Below are positions 35,690 through 43,757 of a stretch of DNA of 57,739 nt, piece by piece; the first letter of the stretch is position 1, and each line of letters begins with the position of its first letter. A model generated the notes under the pieces. That model made no database searches and was not told where the DNA came from. It worked only from the letters and a program-made list of their open reading frames with translations. A program made the position numbers and the translations under genes. This stretch comes from Methylobacterium oxalidis (GTDB lineage: Bacteria; Pseudomonadota; Alphaproteobacteria; Rhizobiales; Beijerinckiaceae): assembly GCF_007992195.1 (NCBI RefSeq), contig NZ_BJZU01000029.1, forward strand, positions 1 to 57,739. The letters run 5' to 3'.

Positions 35690-35730
35690 TTGCTGCTCCG
35701 GCATTGCCAAAACGCTCACATGGTACGAAT

Positions 35731-36240
35731 TCAGACATCGTCCAGGTAGTTGGCCCAACGCTCCATCAATTCGCGCCGCCGTTCCAGGAGATCGCTGCGG
35801 GCGTAGGCAGCCTCGACCCGGTTCTCGACGGCGTGCGCGAGCGCCATTTCAGCAACCTCGCGCGGTAAGCTTGTGCGCTCGGCCGCCCAGTCGCGGAATG
35901 ACGAGCGAAAACCGTGGGCTGTGGCTGCCAGACCGACGCGGCGTGCATCATCAGGAACAGGATGTTCCACAGAGGCCTATCGCCTGAACGATCAGGAAAG
36001 ATGAGCTGCCTACTGGCGGCGAGTTCTCGAGCCCGAGCAAAGATTTCAAGGCTGCGCTTGCTCGGCGGCACGCGGTGATCACGCTTGGCCTTGATGCGTG
36101 CCGCTGGCGCTGTCCAGAGCTTCTCAGCGAGGTTGATCTCGTCCCAGCGCGCACCCAGCACCTCACTCGTGCGCGAGGCCGTCGGGATCAGATACAGGGC
36201 TAGGCGGCTCCCCTCCTCTGAGTCGGGCAGACTGAAACCC
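35731..36240 (-). pseudogene. P4-type tyrosine integrase remnant (frameshifted, 5'-deleted)
   Basis: The C-terminal part of a P4-family tyrosine recombinase is recognisable in two frames. The upstream frame has TASRTSEVLGARWDEIN (first catalytic Arg) and IFPDRSGDRPLWN; the downstream frame has TAHGFRSSFRDWAAER (second Arg), MALAHAVENRVEAAYARSD (His and Tyr). The frame changes near 35945, between FLM-type and ARRVGLAA segments. A full integrase is about 400 residues; here roughly the N-terminal 230 are missing. The catalytic residues survive, but the gene cannot make a whole protein. It lies just inside the tRNA-Glu 3' end, the usual place for such enzymes. Confidence 0.88.
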
Positions 36241-36494
36241 GAGCAGGAAGCCAGTCACTTCCGCGCTCGGTAAGGAGCGTGGTGCTCATTGGGGACAAAG
36301 GCTCACGGCGATATGAGTGATGCAGCGGCTGTAGGATTGCTCAGAGCTTCGGAAAAATGAAGCAGCCTTGCCTAACAGCCTACCGCTGCGATCTGGCCGA
36401 CACGGTCCAAAGGAATGTGACACGATCCGGTCCCGTCCACGGGACACAAACTGGACACTGCGCCAGACATTCCAAGCTAAGTACTTGAAATGAT
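36241..36494. other. Gap between integrase remnant and tRNA, likely att flank
   Basis: About 250 bp where the integrase 5' part and its attachment flank would be. It includes GGGACACAAACTGGACACTG and no gene. I could not find a second copy of the tRNA 3' end elsewhere in the window, so the far boundary of the island is outside or lost. Confidence 0.5.
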
Positions 36495-36570
36495 TGGCGC
36501 GCCCTACGGGAATCGAACCCGTGTTTTCGCCGTGAAAGGGCGACGTCCTGGACCGCTAGACGAAGGGCGC
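36495..36570 (-). tRNA. tRNA-Glu (anticodon UUC)
   Basis: On the minus strand the gene runs from the 5' acceptor strand GCGCCCT at 36570 through the anticodon loop CTTTCAC (anticodon TTC) and the T-arm GGTTCGATTC to the 3' strand AGGGCGC, discriminator G and encoded CCA (36497-36495). The acceptor stem pairs completely. The 3' end faces the integrase remnant, so this gene is the likely integration site of the island to its left. Confidence 0.96.
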
Positions 36571-36732
36571 TTGCGCGAGCGAGGCGTTCTATAATCGGCT
36601 TGGCCTGGGAGGGCAACGGGCCGCGCGCGGTCGCGCGGCTTGACGGGCGGGCGCGCGACCGGTTTGTCGCGGGTCCCACATCGGCGCGGGGCGGGCCGCG
36701 CGCGACCGCTTCCGCGAGAGGATCTGTGCAGC

Positions 36733-37581
36733 ATGACGACCCGACACGATCGACCCAGCGGCCCGCGCTCCGCGCCGCCCGGCGCCGGACGGGGCCGCCC
36801 CGGCGGCTTCCGGCCGAGCGATCGGTCCGGCGACCGGCGCGGCGGCCCCGGGGGGCCTCGGGGCGGTCCGGACGATCCCGTCGTGCTGTACGGGTGGCAC
36901 CCCGTCGTGCAGGCGCTCGGCAATTCGGGGCGACGGCTTCACCGGCTGCTCGCCACCGAGAACGGCGCGGCGCGCCTCGCCGAGGCGCTGGGAACGCTGC
37001 CGATCGTCCCGGAGATCGTGCGCCCGAACGCCATCAACGCGCTGCTGGGTCCGGACGCCGTGCACCAGGGTCTCTACCTCGAGGTGGATCCTCTGCCCGC
37101 GCCCGGTCTCGACGCCTTGCCCGAGGACGCGCTCCTGCTCGCCCTCGACCAGATCACCGATCCTCACAATGTCGGTGCCATCGTGCGTACCGCCGCGGCC
37201 TTCGGGGTGGCCGGGATCGTGACCACCCTGCGCCACTCGCCGAGCGCCACCGGCGTGCTGGCGAAATCGGCCTCCGGCGGCCTGGAGCACGTGCCGTTGA
37301 TCACCGTGCGCAACCTCGCGGAGGCTCTGATCGAGCTCGGCGAGCGCGGCTTCACCCGGATCGGGCTCGATTCCGAGGCGGAGACCGAGCTCGACGCGGT
37401 CGGGCCCCGGCGCCCCGCCGTCGTCGTGCTGGGAGCCGAGGGCAAGGGGCTGCGCCAGCGCACCCGCGAGTGCTGCGACGTGCTCGCCCGCATCGCCTTC
37501 ACGGGGGAGATCCGCAGCCTCAACGTCTCGAACGCCGCCGCGATCACGCTCTACGCCCTCAGCCGTCCCGCGCAGAGCTGA
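36733..37581 (+). CDS. rlmB: 23S rRNA 2'-O-methyltransferase, TrmH/RlmB type
   Basis: A 282-residue SPOUT-class methyltransferase that probably methylates the 2'-OH of a guanosine in 23S rRNA (position 2251 in E. coli). Residues 1-45 are Arg/Gly/Pro-rich and disordered. The substrate-binding domain begins at VVLYGWHPVVQALG, and the knotted domain shows the three SpoU motifs: DQITDPHNVGAIVRTAAAFG, VVVLGAEGKGLRQ and SLNVSNAAAITLY. The start at 36733 is the first ATG consistent with family layout. It is convergent with the CYTH-CHAD gene. Confidence 0.9.
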   Translation: MTTRHDRPSGPRSAPPGAGRGRPGGFRPSDRSGDRRGGPGGPRGGPDDPVVLYGWHPVVQALGNSGRRLHRLLATENGAARLAEALGTLPIVPEIVRPNAINALLGPDAVHQGLYLEVDPLPAPGLDALPEDALLLALDQITDPHNVGAIVRTAAAFGVAGIVTTLRHSPSATGVLAKSASGGLEHVPLITVRNLAEALIELGERGFTRIGLDSEAETELDAVGPRRPAVVVLGAEGKGLRQRTRECCDVLARIAFTGEIRSLNVSNAAAITLYALSRPAQS

Positions 37582-37594
37582 CGGGCGAAGGATC

Positions 37595-39145
37595 TCAGCG
37601 CCAGAACGGCTTCACGTCGAGGAGATCCGCGTGCGTCTCCTCGGCGGCGGCGAGCAGGGTCCCGGTCTGCGCCTCGTTGTCGGCCGCGGTGAGCCCCGCG
37701 GCGAACAGGGCCGGCCCGCTCGCCGCCGTGCCGGGCGGCCCCTCGGCGAGGCCCGCCATCACGGTGTGCGCCGTCGCGAGGTCGTTCAGCGCGCCGAGAT
37801 GGTCCTGCAGGTCCGAGAGGGCGGCCGTGAAGGCCTTGTGGCGCTTGCGCGCCGTCTTGTCGGGGAACAGCGAGGCGAAGAAATCGGCCCCGTAGCGCAG
37901 CTTCTTGCCCGCGATGCGCACCCGGTGGCGCGCCTCCGGGTCGAGCTTGGCGAGGTGGCGCCCGCGCTTGCGGATCCGCTTGCGGAAGCGCTCCAGCACG
38001 TCGGCGGCGAAGTCCCGGGCCGGCGCGTCGCGGGCGGCGTCGGCCCCCGTGCCCGTCCGCCAGGGTCCGGTCTCGAGCCAGCTCAGCAGGTCGAGGAGGA
38101 GGCCCCGCCACGCGGTCGAGGTCAGAACCTCGGCGACCTCCGCGTGGGCCCGGTCGCGATCGGCCGCGAGCCGCTCGGCGAGTTCCGGCAGGCCGGGCTC
38201 GCCGGGGCGGCGTGCCATCTCGTCGGGGAGGGTCGTCTCCAGGAAGACGTCGAGGTTGCGCGCCCGGCCGAAGGGCTCAGCCGCGCTCTTGATCGCCTGG
38301 CTGAGGCTCTCGGCGCGGGGATCGTGCGCGAGGACCGGCTTGAACAGGCTGAAGGCCGAGCGCAGCCGCCGCAGGGACACGCGGATCTGGTGGAGCGCCT
38401 CCGGGTCGCGGCTTGCCAGGAACACCGCCTCGTTGAGGCGCAGGTGGCGCAAGCAGGCCATCACGATCCGGCGGAAGGCATCGGCCGCGCTCGCATGCGC
38501 GGGCAGCACCACGGGCCCGGCCTTGCTGGGGGTCGAAAGACGGCCGTCGCGCAGGGCGAAGCCGCGCTCGCTCTTCGAGAGGGCACCGAGCCGCAAGGGC
38601 ACCGTCTCGGACAGCGCCTGGGCGAGGGCGAACAGGTCGCCGGGCGTGCCGGATTCGAGTTCCAGCTCCAGCTCGCACAGGGGTGCGTCGCCCGCGGGCG
38701 TCTCGACGCGGCCCTCGTCGAGGGTCGCGCGGATCCGCGCGTCGCCGTGGGAGACGAGCCGCTCGGTGCGCATCACCACCGTGCTGAAGCACGGCGCGAG
38801 GGTCGCGTCCTTCGCGCTCCCGAGGACCTCCCACACCGGCGTGTCGGCAAAGGCCGCCGGATCGGGCTCGTCGCCCGAGATCGTGGTCTCCCATTCCGGC
38901 CGGTCGAACAGGCCGGCGGCGCCCGTTCCCGCGTCGGCCTTCACGGTCTGGATCCGCGCCTCGGCCTTGCGGCGCACGCGGAGCGTCAGGCCGGCCGCGC
39001 GGAGATCCTCGTCCGGCGTGTCGAAGTAGGTGGAGCGGAGGGCCGCAGGCTCGCCGTCTCCCTGGAGGAGCGGGTGAGACCCGAGAGCGGCGAGGTCAAG
39101 CCGGTCGCATTCCAGCTTCAGCTCGGTCTCGCGCGGTGTGCTCAT
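37595..39145 (-). CDS. CYTH-CHAD domain protein
   Basis: A 516-residue fusion. The CYTH (triphosphate tunnel metalloenzyme) domain covers about residues 1-200, with the ETELKLE signature at 6-12 and a string of Arg/Glu pairs in the beta barrel (LTLRVRRK). The CHAD domain follows (about 225-505), helical and rich in His, as in IRVSLRRLRSAFSLFK and RHRVRIAGKKLRYGADF. Such proteins hydrolyse inorganic triphosphate or associate with polyphosphate. It is intracellular, with no signal peptide. Confidence 0.9.
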   Translation of the reverse strand: MSTPRETELKLECDRLDLAALGSHPLLQGDGEPAALRSTYFDTPDEDLRAAGLTLRVRRKAEARIQTVKADAGTGAAGLFDRPEWETTISGDEPDPAAFADTPVWEVLGSAKDATLAPCFSTVVMRTERLVSHGDARIRATLDEGRVETPAGDAPLCELELELESGTPGDLFALAQALSETVPLRLGALSKSERGFALRDGRLSTPSKAGPVVLPAHASAADAFRRIVMACLRHLRLNEAVFLASRDPEALHQIRVSLRRLRSAFSLFKPVLAHDPRAESLSQAIKSAAEPFGRARNLDVFLETTLPDEMARRPGEPGLPELAERLAADRDRAHAEVAEVLTSTAWRGLLLDLLSWLETGPWRTGTGADAARDAPARDFAADVLERFRKRIRKRGRHLAKLDPEARHRVRIAGKKLRYGADFFASLFPDKTARKRHKAFTAALSDLQDHLGALNDLATAHTVMAGLAEGPPGTAASGPALFAAGLTAADNEAQTGTLLAAAEETHADLLDVKPFWR

Positions 39146-39334
39146 GCCCGGTCACTCTCCTCGGTCTGCCCTGTCCGACCCCTCGTCGGCGAGGACCGGG
39201 CAACGCGAGCGGTGCCGGTCGTCGGGGCATTCTGTCATGCTTGGGCACGCCGCGCACGCGGTGCGCGCTGCACACCTCGCGCTCCGAGGACCAGACGGCC
39301 GGATGACCGTGCCCGCCGCAGAGGCCGGGGCGGC

Positions 39335-40516
39335 TCAGGCGTCGGCGGTGGCGCGGTTGCGGCGCGAGCAGGCGGCGTAGGCGGAGAGGTGCCGGCTGGC
39401 GCAGGCCGCCCAGCCGTGCAGGGCAGCGACCTTGCGGCCGGCCGCGGCGAGGCGCGCGCGCTCCCCGGGTTCGAGGGCGGCGCGGAAGGCGTCGGCGATC
39501 TTGCCCGCATCCTCCGGGTCGACGAGGCAGGCGTCGCTCCCGGCCAGAACCTCGGTGAAGGGTGCGCGCGCCGCGCCGACCACGGGCGTGCCGCAGGCCA
39601 TGGCCTCGAGGACGCTCGGGCCGAACCCGCCTCGCAGGGCCGGCGCGGCGAGGATGTCGGCGAGCCGGTAGAAGCCCGGCATCTCGTCCTGCGGCACGAG
39701 GCCCGGCTGGATCACCGCACGGCCGATCCCGACCTCCAGCCCCGCCTGGTCGAGGGCGGCGCGGCAGCGGGCCTGGTAGCCGGCATGATCGAGGATCGAG
39801 CCGCCGCCCACCACGAGGAGTTGCGCCCGCGGACGCTCCGCCCGCAGGCGCAGGAAGGCCTCGATCACCGCGAGGGAATTGCGCCGCTCCTCGAAGCCGC
39901 CGACGCAGAGCACGACCGGTCCGGGACTGAGGCCCCAGCGCAGGCGCAGGGTCTCGTCCCCCGGCTCCGCCTGCGGACGGAACAGGGTCTGGTCGACGCC
40001 GTTGCCGACCACCAGCGCGGCGACGCCGTGGTCGCGGGCCAGAGCGTCCGCCGCCGACCGGCCGGCGCAGAGCAGGCGGCTCGCGTCGTAGATCGCCCGG
40101 TCCTGCCAGTAGGCGAGCTGCGGGTCGGCGAAGCTCTCGAGGTGATGGACGGTGCGCACGAAGGCGTGCACGAGACGGCGCCGGCCCAGGGTCGCGAGCG
40201 CGTTGCCGCCGATGCCGCACTGGGCGTGGAACACGTCGAAATCGCAGGCGGCCGGCGTCGCGAAGTGGCGCAGGTAATCCTCGATGCGGGCGCGCACGAG
40301 ATCGGCCGTCGAACCGCCGACCCTGCGGGCCGCCACGGAGACGACGGGGCAGCGGGCGTTCCGGTAGAAGCCGCGGCCGGTCGGGTCGGGGGCGTGGACC
40401 ACCGCCTCGTGCCCGAGGTCGCACAGGGCCTCGCCGACCGCGAGAGCGTGGGCGACGCTGCCGCGAGGGCTCGTCGAGGTCGCCAGGATCGCGATGCGCG
40501 CAGGTCCGCCCGGCAT
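39335..40516 (-). CDS. Glycosyltransferase, MSMEG_0565-like (GT4 fold)
   Basis: A 393-residue GT-B glycosyltransferase. The N-terminal domain starts PARIAILATSTSPRGSVAHA, and the C-terminal domain has VVLCVGGFEERRN and FGPSVLEAMACGTPVVGA (the E-x7-E nucleotide-sugar motif). The N-terminal blocks HAPDPTGRGFYR and FHAQCGIGGNAL fit the MSMEG_0565 family (TIGR04047) as I remember it, a group that normally sits in a nitrilase-linked cluster. Those partners are not in the window. The start at 40516 is the Met before the first strand; the frame is open far upstream because of GC content. Confidence 0.82.
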   Translation of the reverse strand: MPGGPARIAILATSTSPRGSVAHALAVGEALCDLGHEAVVHAPDPTGRGFYRNARCPVVSVAARRVGGSTADLVRARIEDYLRHFATPAACDFDVFHAQCGIGGNALATLGRRRLVHAFVRTVHHLESFADPQLAYWQDRAIYDASRLLCAGRSAADALARDHGVAALVVGNGVDQTLFRPQAEPGDETLRLRWGLSPGPVVLCVGGFEERRNSLAVIEAFLRLRAERPRAQLLVVGGGSILDHAGYQARCRAALDQAGLEVGIGRAVIQPGLVPQDEMPGFYRLADILAAPALRGGFGPSVLEAMACGTPVVGAARAPFTEVLAGSDACLVDPEDAGKIADAFRAALEPGERARLAAAGRKVAALHGWAACASRHLSAYAACSRRNRATADA

Positions 40517-40755
40517 GGCTGCGTCGATTCCCTTCCCGGCCGGAGGAGCTGGCCGGAGAGCCCGGACCCGAGGCGGCGAGAGGGGCCGCGCGGGTCGTTC
40601 GGGCGACGACGCATCGTTCGTGCCGGTTCGATCTCGGGCACCGCGTGGCCGGACGCTCGGACGCAGTCTCGGCCGACGGCAGACGAGGGCCGCCGTGGTC
40701 CGGCCGGCTCGGTTCGAGATCGACGCGGACCGGTCCGCGAGGCCGGGCCCGCCTC

Positions 40756-42678
40756 TCACCGCCGCGCGGCGTCCTCCCGCGCCTCCCGCGGCGCATCGAG
40801 CGAGAGCAAATACTGCACGAGGGCGGCCTGCTCGGGCGGCGACACGCCGGCCTCGGCGTCGGCCCAGTAGGCGTGGCCCTCGCCGGTGACGCGGGCCGTC
40901 ACCGCGCGCGGGCTGCCGCGGTTGGCCGCCACCACGCGCGCCCGCAGGTCCCGGTCGACGAGGGCGCGCAGGCTCTCGGCCGGGTCGGCCTGGACGGCCG
41001 GATCGAGAAGCGGGCCGATGCCGGGCTCGTGCGCCGGTCCCGGGCCGACGGCGACGCCGCCGTCGTGGAGATAGGGAGCGGATTCGGCGAGCCCGATCAG
41101 GTTCGGAACCTTGTAGCCGCCCGGCGTGCCGGCGTGCGCCCAGGCGAGCTGCATCTGGGCAAGGGCCTCGCCCGCCAGCGGAACGGGCAGCGTCGCCGTG
41201 CCCGGTGGCACCGGGAAGGGAGTGCCGGCGGCGTAGAGATCCGGCGGTCGCAGCGTCGCCTCCGTCCGGGCGAAGGCGCGGGCCCGGCTCGGCTCGGTAC
41301 CGATCTCGGGAGCGGGAACCACCCGGTTGTTCGTGTAGGCCGGTCCGTCGTGGCAACCCGCGCAGCCCGCCCGCTCGAAGACCTGCCGGCCCCTGGCGAG
41401 CGTGTCCGCCGCAGCGGGCCTCGGCGGCGCCCGCAGGGCGTTCTGGAAGGCCGACATGGCGTCGTTGGCGTAGCCGACGGGCTCGCCGGGGCTCGTCGCG
41501 ACGAGGCCGTTCGTGGTCACGGAGTTGGCGTTCGGAGCGCTCGGGAGCACGGCGTAGCTGTTGAGGCCGGGCGCGTCCGGTGTCGGGTCGGCCGCCCTCA
41601 GCACCTGCGAGGGCGTGCGGCCGCCCTGCGGGTCGAAGCGGAAGCTCGGGGACGGGGCCCGTTGCAGGAGTGTGCCGAGATAGACCTCCGGGTCGAGGCC
41701 GAACAGGAAGGGGGCGGCGTCGGCCTGGGCGGTGGTGTCGGAGTTCAGCGCGTGGACGTTGTTGTTGAGCGCCGAGAGGCCCCGGAACGGGCCGATGCCG
41801 GCATGCCCGCTCCAGCCGTAGGGATGCCCGTGCGCGGTGAAGCTCGACGGGATCGAGGTCGGGTTCGTCACGAGGTCTGGCGAGGAATCGAAGCTGCCGG
41901 GTGGCCAGCTCGCCGCCTGCACCTTGGCGGCGGCCTCCAGCGCCTCCGGATCGGGCAGGCGCTCGCGCGTGCCCGACCGCGTCGCGACGGTGCGGCCGGG
42001 GTCGGTCCGGAACGGGTCGAGGGAGGGTGTCGAGCCGTGCATGTAGTAGGCGGTGGTGTTGGCCGCGAGCGCCATCATCAGACCGACGTTGAGGTCGCGG
42101 TTCGGCGCGCCCTCCACCACCCGGCCGCTCGCCGGGTCGACCGCCGAATGGCAGAGCGCGCAGGTGATGCCCATGCGCACGTGGCCGCGGTCGTAGAAGG
42201 TTCGGATGCCGAGCGGGAACAGGCTGCCCTTCTCCACGTCGAGCCCGGTCGGGATCAGCTCGCCCACCCGGTAGGTCCGGTCGCCGACCGTCACGGGCCT
42301 GGCGACGCGCACCTCGAGATTCGCGGTGCCGCGGCCCGCGAGCAGGGTGAGCGCGCGCGAGACCTCGTAGAGGCTCAGCGCCCCGTCGAGCATGCCCATC
42401 ACGTCGGTGAGGAAGACCTCGTTGCCGAAGGTCTCGCGGTAGAAGGCCTCGCGTCCGCGCCGGACCAGCGCGGCGTCGATCCGCACCGCGCCGGGCTCCG
42501 GCGAGGCGGCGGCGCGGCCGAGCACGTCGTAGGCCCCTTCCGGCGCGTTCCGTCCCGGGTTGGCGAGGTCGGCCTCGCTCGGCATCGGGGCGTGGCTGAA
42601 GCGGCCGAGGGCCGCGGCGAGCCCCCCGGCGCAGATCAGGATTCCGACGGCGGCAAGGGTTCGGCGGGGCCAGCCCAT
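40756..42678 (-). CDS. Di-haem c-type cytochrome, secreted
   Basis: A 640-residue exported protein with two haem c sites, CALCH in the first half and CAGCH in the second. The N-terminus has a single transmembrane or signal segment (RRTLAAVGILICAGGLAAAL). The C-terminal half resembles di-haem cytochrome c peroxidase/MauG-type electron-transfer domains, with APYLHDGG near the end, a typical family element. It may be a periplasmic oxidase or electron carrier. The start at 42678 was chosen for the signal segment. It is separated by 187 bp from the divergent cupredoxin-like gene. Confidence 0.82.
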   Translation of the reverse strand: MGWPRRTLAAVGILICAGGLAAALGRFSHAPMPSEADLANPGRNAPEGAYDVLGRAAASPEPGAVRIDAALVRRGREAFYRETFGNEVFLTDVMGMLDGALSLYEVSRALTLLAGRGTANLEVRVARPVTVGDRTYRVGELIPTGLDVEKGSLFPLGIRTFYDRGHVRMGITCALCHSAVDPASGRVVEGAPNRDLNVGLMMALAANTTAYYMHGSTPSLDPFRTDPGRTVATRSGTRERLPDPEALEAAAKVQAASWPPGSFDSSPDLVTNPTSIPSSFTAHGHPYGWSGHAGIGPFRGLSALNNNVHALNSDTTAQADAAPFLFGLDPEVYLGTLLQRAPSPSFRFDPQGGRTPSQVLRAADPTPDAPGLNSYAVLPSAPNANSVTTNGLVATSPGEPVGYANDAMSAFQNALRAPPRPAAADTLARGRQVFERAGCAGCHDGPAYTNNRVVPAPEIGTEPSRARAFARTEATLRPPDLYAAGTPFPVPPGTATLPVPLAGEALAQMQLAWAHAGTPGGYKVPNLIGLAESAPYLHDGGVAVGPGPAHEPGIGPLLDPAVQADPAESLRALVDRDLRARVVAANRGSPRAVTARVTGEGHAYWADAEAGVSPPEQAALVQYLLSLDAPREAREDAARR

Positions 42679-42865
42679 GAATGCGGGATACTCCGGGTTT
42701 GAGGGATCGCCCGGCACAACCGCTCCTGACCGGAGAAGGTTCAGGGCGCCGCGCGGGGCGCCAGCGACGACCTGCCGCGCCCGGAACTCGCGGCCGCGAC
42801 GCCGGTAGGTCCGGTCAGGCGCGTCCCGCAGCCGGGACGCCATCCCATGGAGGCGCGATCCACCC

Positions 42866-43342
42866 ATGATGCCACGCTTCAGCCGCCGGGCCGGCCTGTT
42901 TCCGGCCGCCCTCGCCGCCCCGGTCCTCCTCGCCGCGACGCTGGCGCTCGCCGAGGAGAAGCCCTCGCCGCCCTCGAAGACCGGCGACGCGATGCCGCCC
43001 GTCGAGCTCACGGTCGATCTCGACGGCGACAAGCCGCGCTGCAGCCCGGCCGAGCTGCGCCTGCCGGCGCAGACGAATGTCGAGCTGAAGGTGGTCAACC
43101 GGGCCGACCGGCCGGTGACGCTGACGGCACCCGGCCAGTTCGAGAACCGCAACGTGCTCCACGCCGACGGCGACCTCGTCCACGTGATGAGCAACGAGGG
43201 TTACCTCGTGAAGCAGGGCGGCAAGGGCACCCTCAAGCTCAGGACGCTCGCGGCCGGCGAGTACCCCTACGCCTGCACGAGCGTGCAGAACCAGGATGCG
43301 CCCTTCCGGGGCAAGCTCATCCTCGCCCCCTCGGCCGGCTGA
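42866..43342 (+). CDS. Cupredoxin-like periplasmic protein
   Basis: A 158-residue protein with a signal peptide (ALAAPVLLAATLALA) cleaved after LALAEEK. The mature part is a cupredoxin-like beta barrel: VELTVDLDGDKPRCSPAELR, NVELKVVNRADRPVTL, and GEYPYACTSVQNQDAPFRGK near the end. Classical blue-copper sites use Cys, two His and Met; here the C-terminal loop keeps a Cys but not the following His or Met. One His in NVLHADGD may substitute. Divergent from the di-haem cytochrome. Confidence 0.75.
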   Translation: MMPRFSRRAGLFPAALAAPVLLAATLALAEEKPSPPSKTGDAMPPVELTVDLDGDKPRCSPAELRLPAQTNVELKVVNRADRPVTLTAPGQFENRNVLHADGDLVHVMSNEGYLVKQGGKGTLKLRTLAAGEYPYACTSVQNQDAPFRGKLILAPSAG

Positions 43343-43376
43343 GCGTCCTCGCGCCCGGCGGAGGCGGCGCGGGGCC

Positions 43377-43643
43377 TCATGCCTCAGCCGGGGTCCCGCC
43401 CGCACCGCGCCGGGGCCGCAGGCTGAGGAACAGGTAATAGCCCGTCAGGCTCGTCGCGGCCTGCGCGGCGCGTGGCCGGAAATCCGGCGGCGCCTCGCGC
43501 ATGTCCGCGATCGTGCCCGCGTAGGACCATCCCTCCACGAAGCCGGGCAGGGGTTGGTCCTGGCGGACGGCGCAGCAGAGACCGCAATCCGGCTCCTTGG
43601 CGAAGAGGCTGTAGGACAGGAACGATCCCTCCTCGTCGGGCAT
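43377..43643 (-). CDS. Hypothetical protein with CxxC pair, 88 aa
   Basis: Starts at the ATG 43643, which has AAGGA 7 bases upstream. It contains DCGLCCAVRQDQPLPGF, then WSYAGTIADM and a C-terminal hydrophobic segment (ATSLTGYYLFLSLRPRRG). I do not recognise it. It follows the cupredoxin gene convergently. Confidence 0.6.
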   Translation of the reverse strand: MPDEEGSFLSYSLFAKEPDCGLCCAVRQDQPLPGFVEGWSYAGTIADMREAPPDFRPRAAQAATSLTGYYLFLSLRPRRGAGGTPAEA

Positions 43644-43757
43644 CCCGGGGTCCTTCGCTGCTGGAATCGTCACGCCAGACCCGCGCGCTGGCGCGCGGCG
43701 CGTCCGCCGTCCGGGAGGGACGGCGCGTCAGCCTCGTAGCAAGGATCCGGCCAGCCG

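Noticed and set aside
28100..36495. Second copy of the tRNA-Glu 3' end as an attR site
   Set aside because: I searched by eye for GCGCCCTACGGGAA and its complement and saw only the tRNA itself. The far end of the island remains undefined.
37631..42702. Two very long plus-strand open frames (37631-40870 and 40645-42702) opposite the CYTH-CHAD, glycosyltransferase and cytochrome genes
   Set aside because: The encoded proteins are Arg/Gly/Ala-rich with no family motif, and the opposite strand carries clear domains.
43700..43730. GC hairpin (CGCCGTCC/GGACGGCG) between two genes as terminator
   Set aside because: No T-run follows on either strand, and inverted repeats arise easily in DNA this GC-rich.
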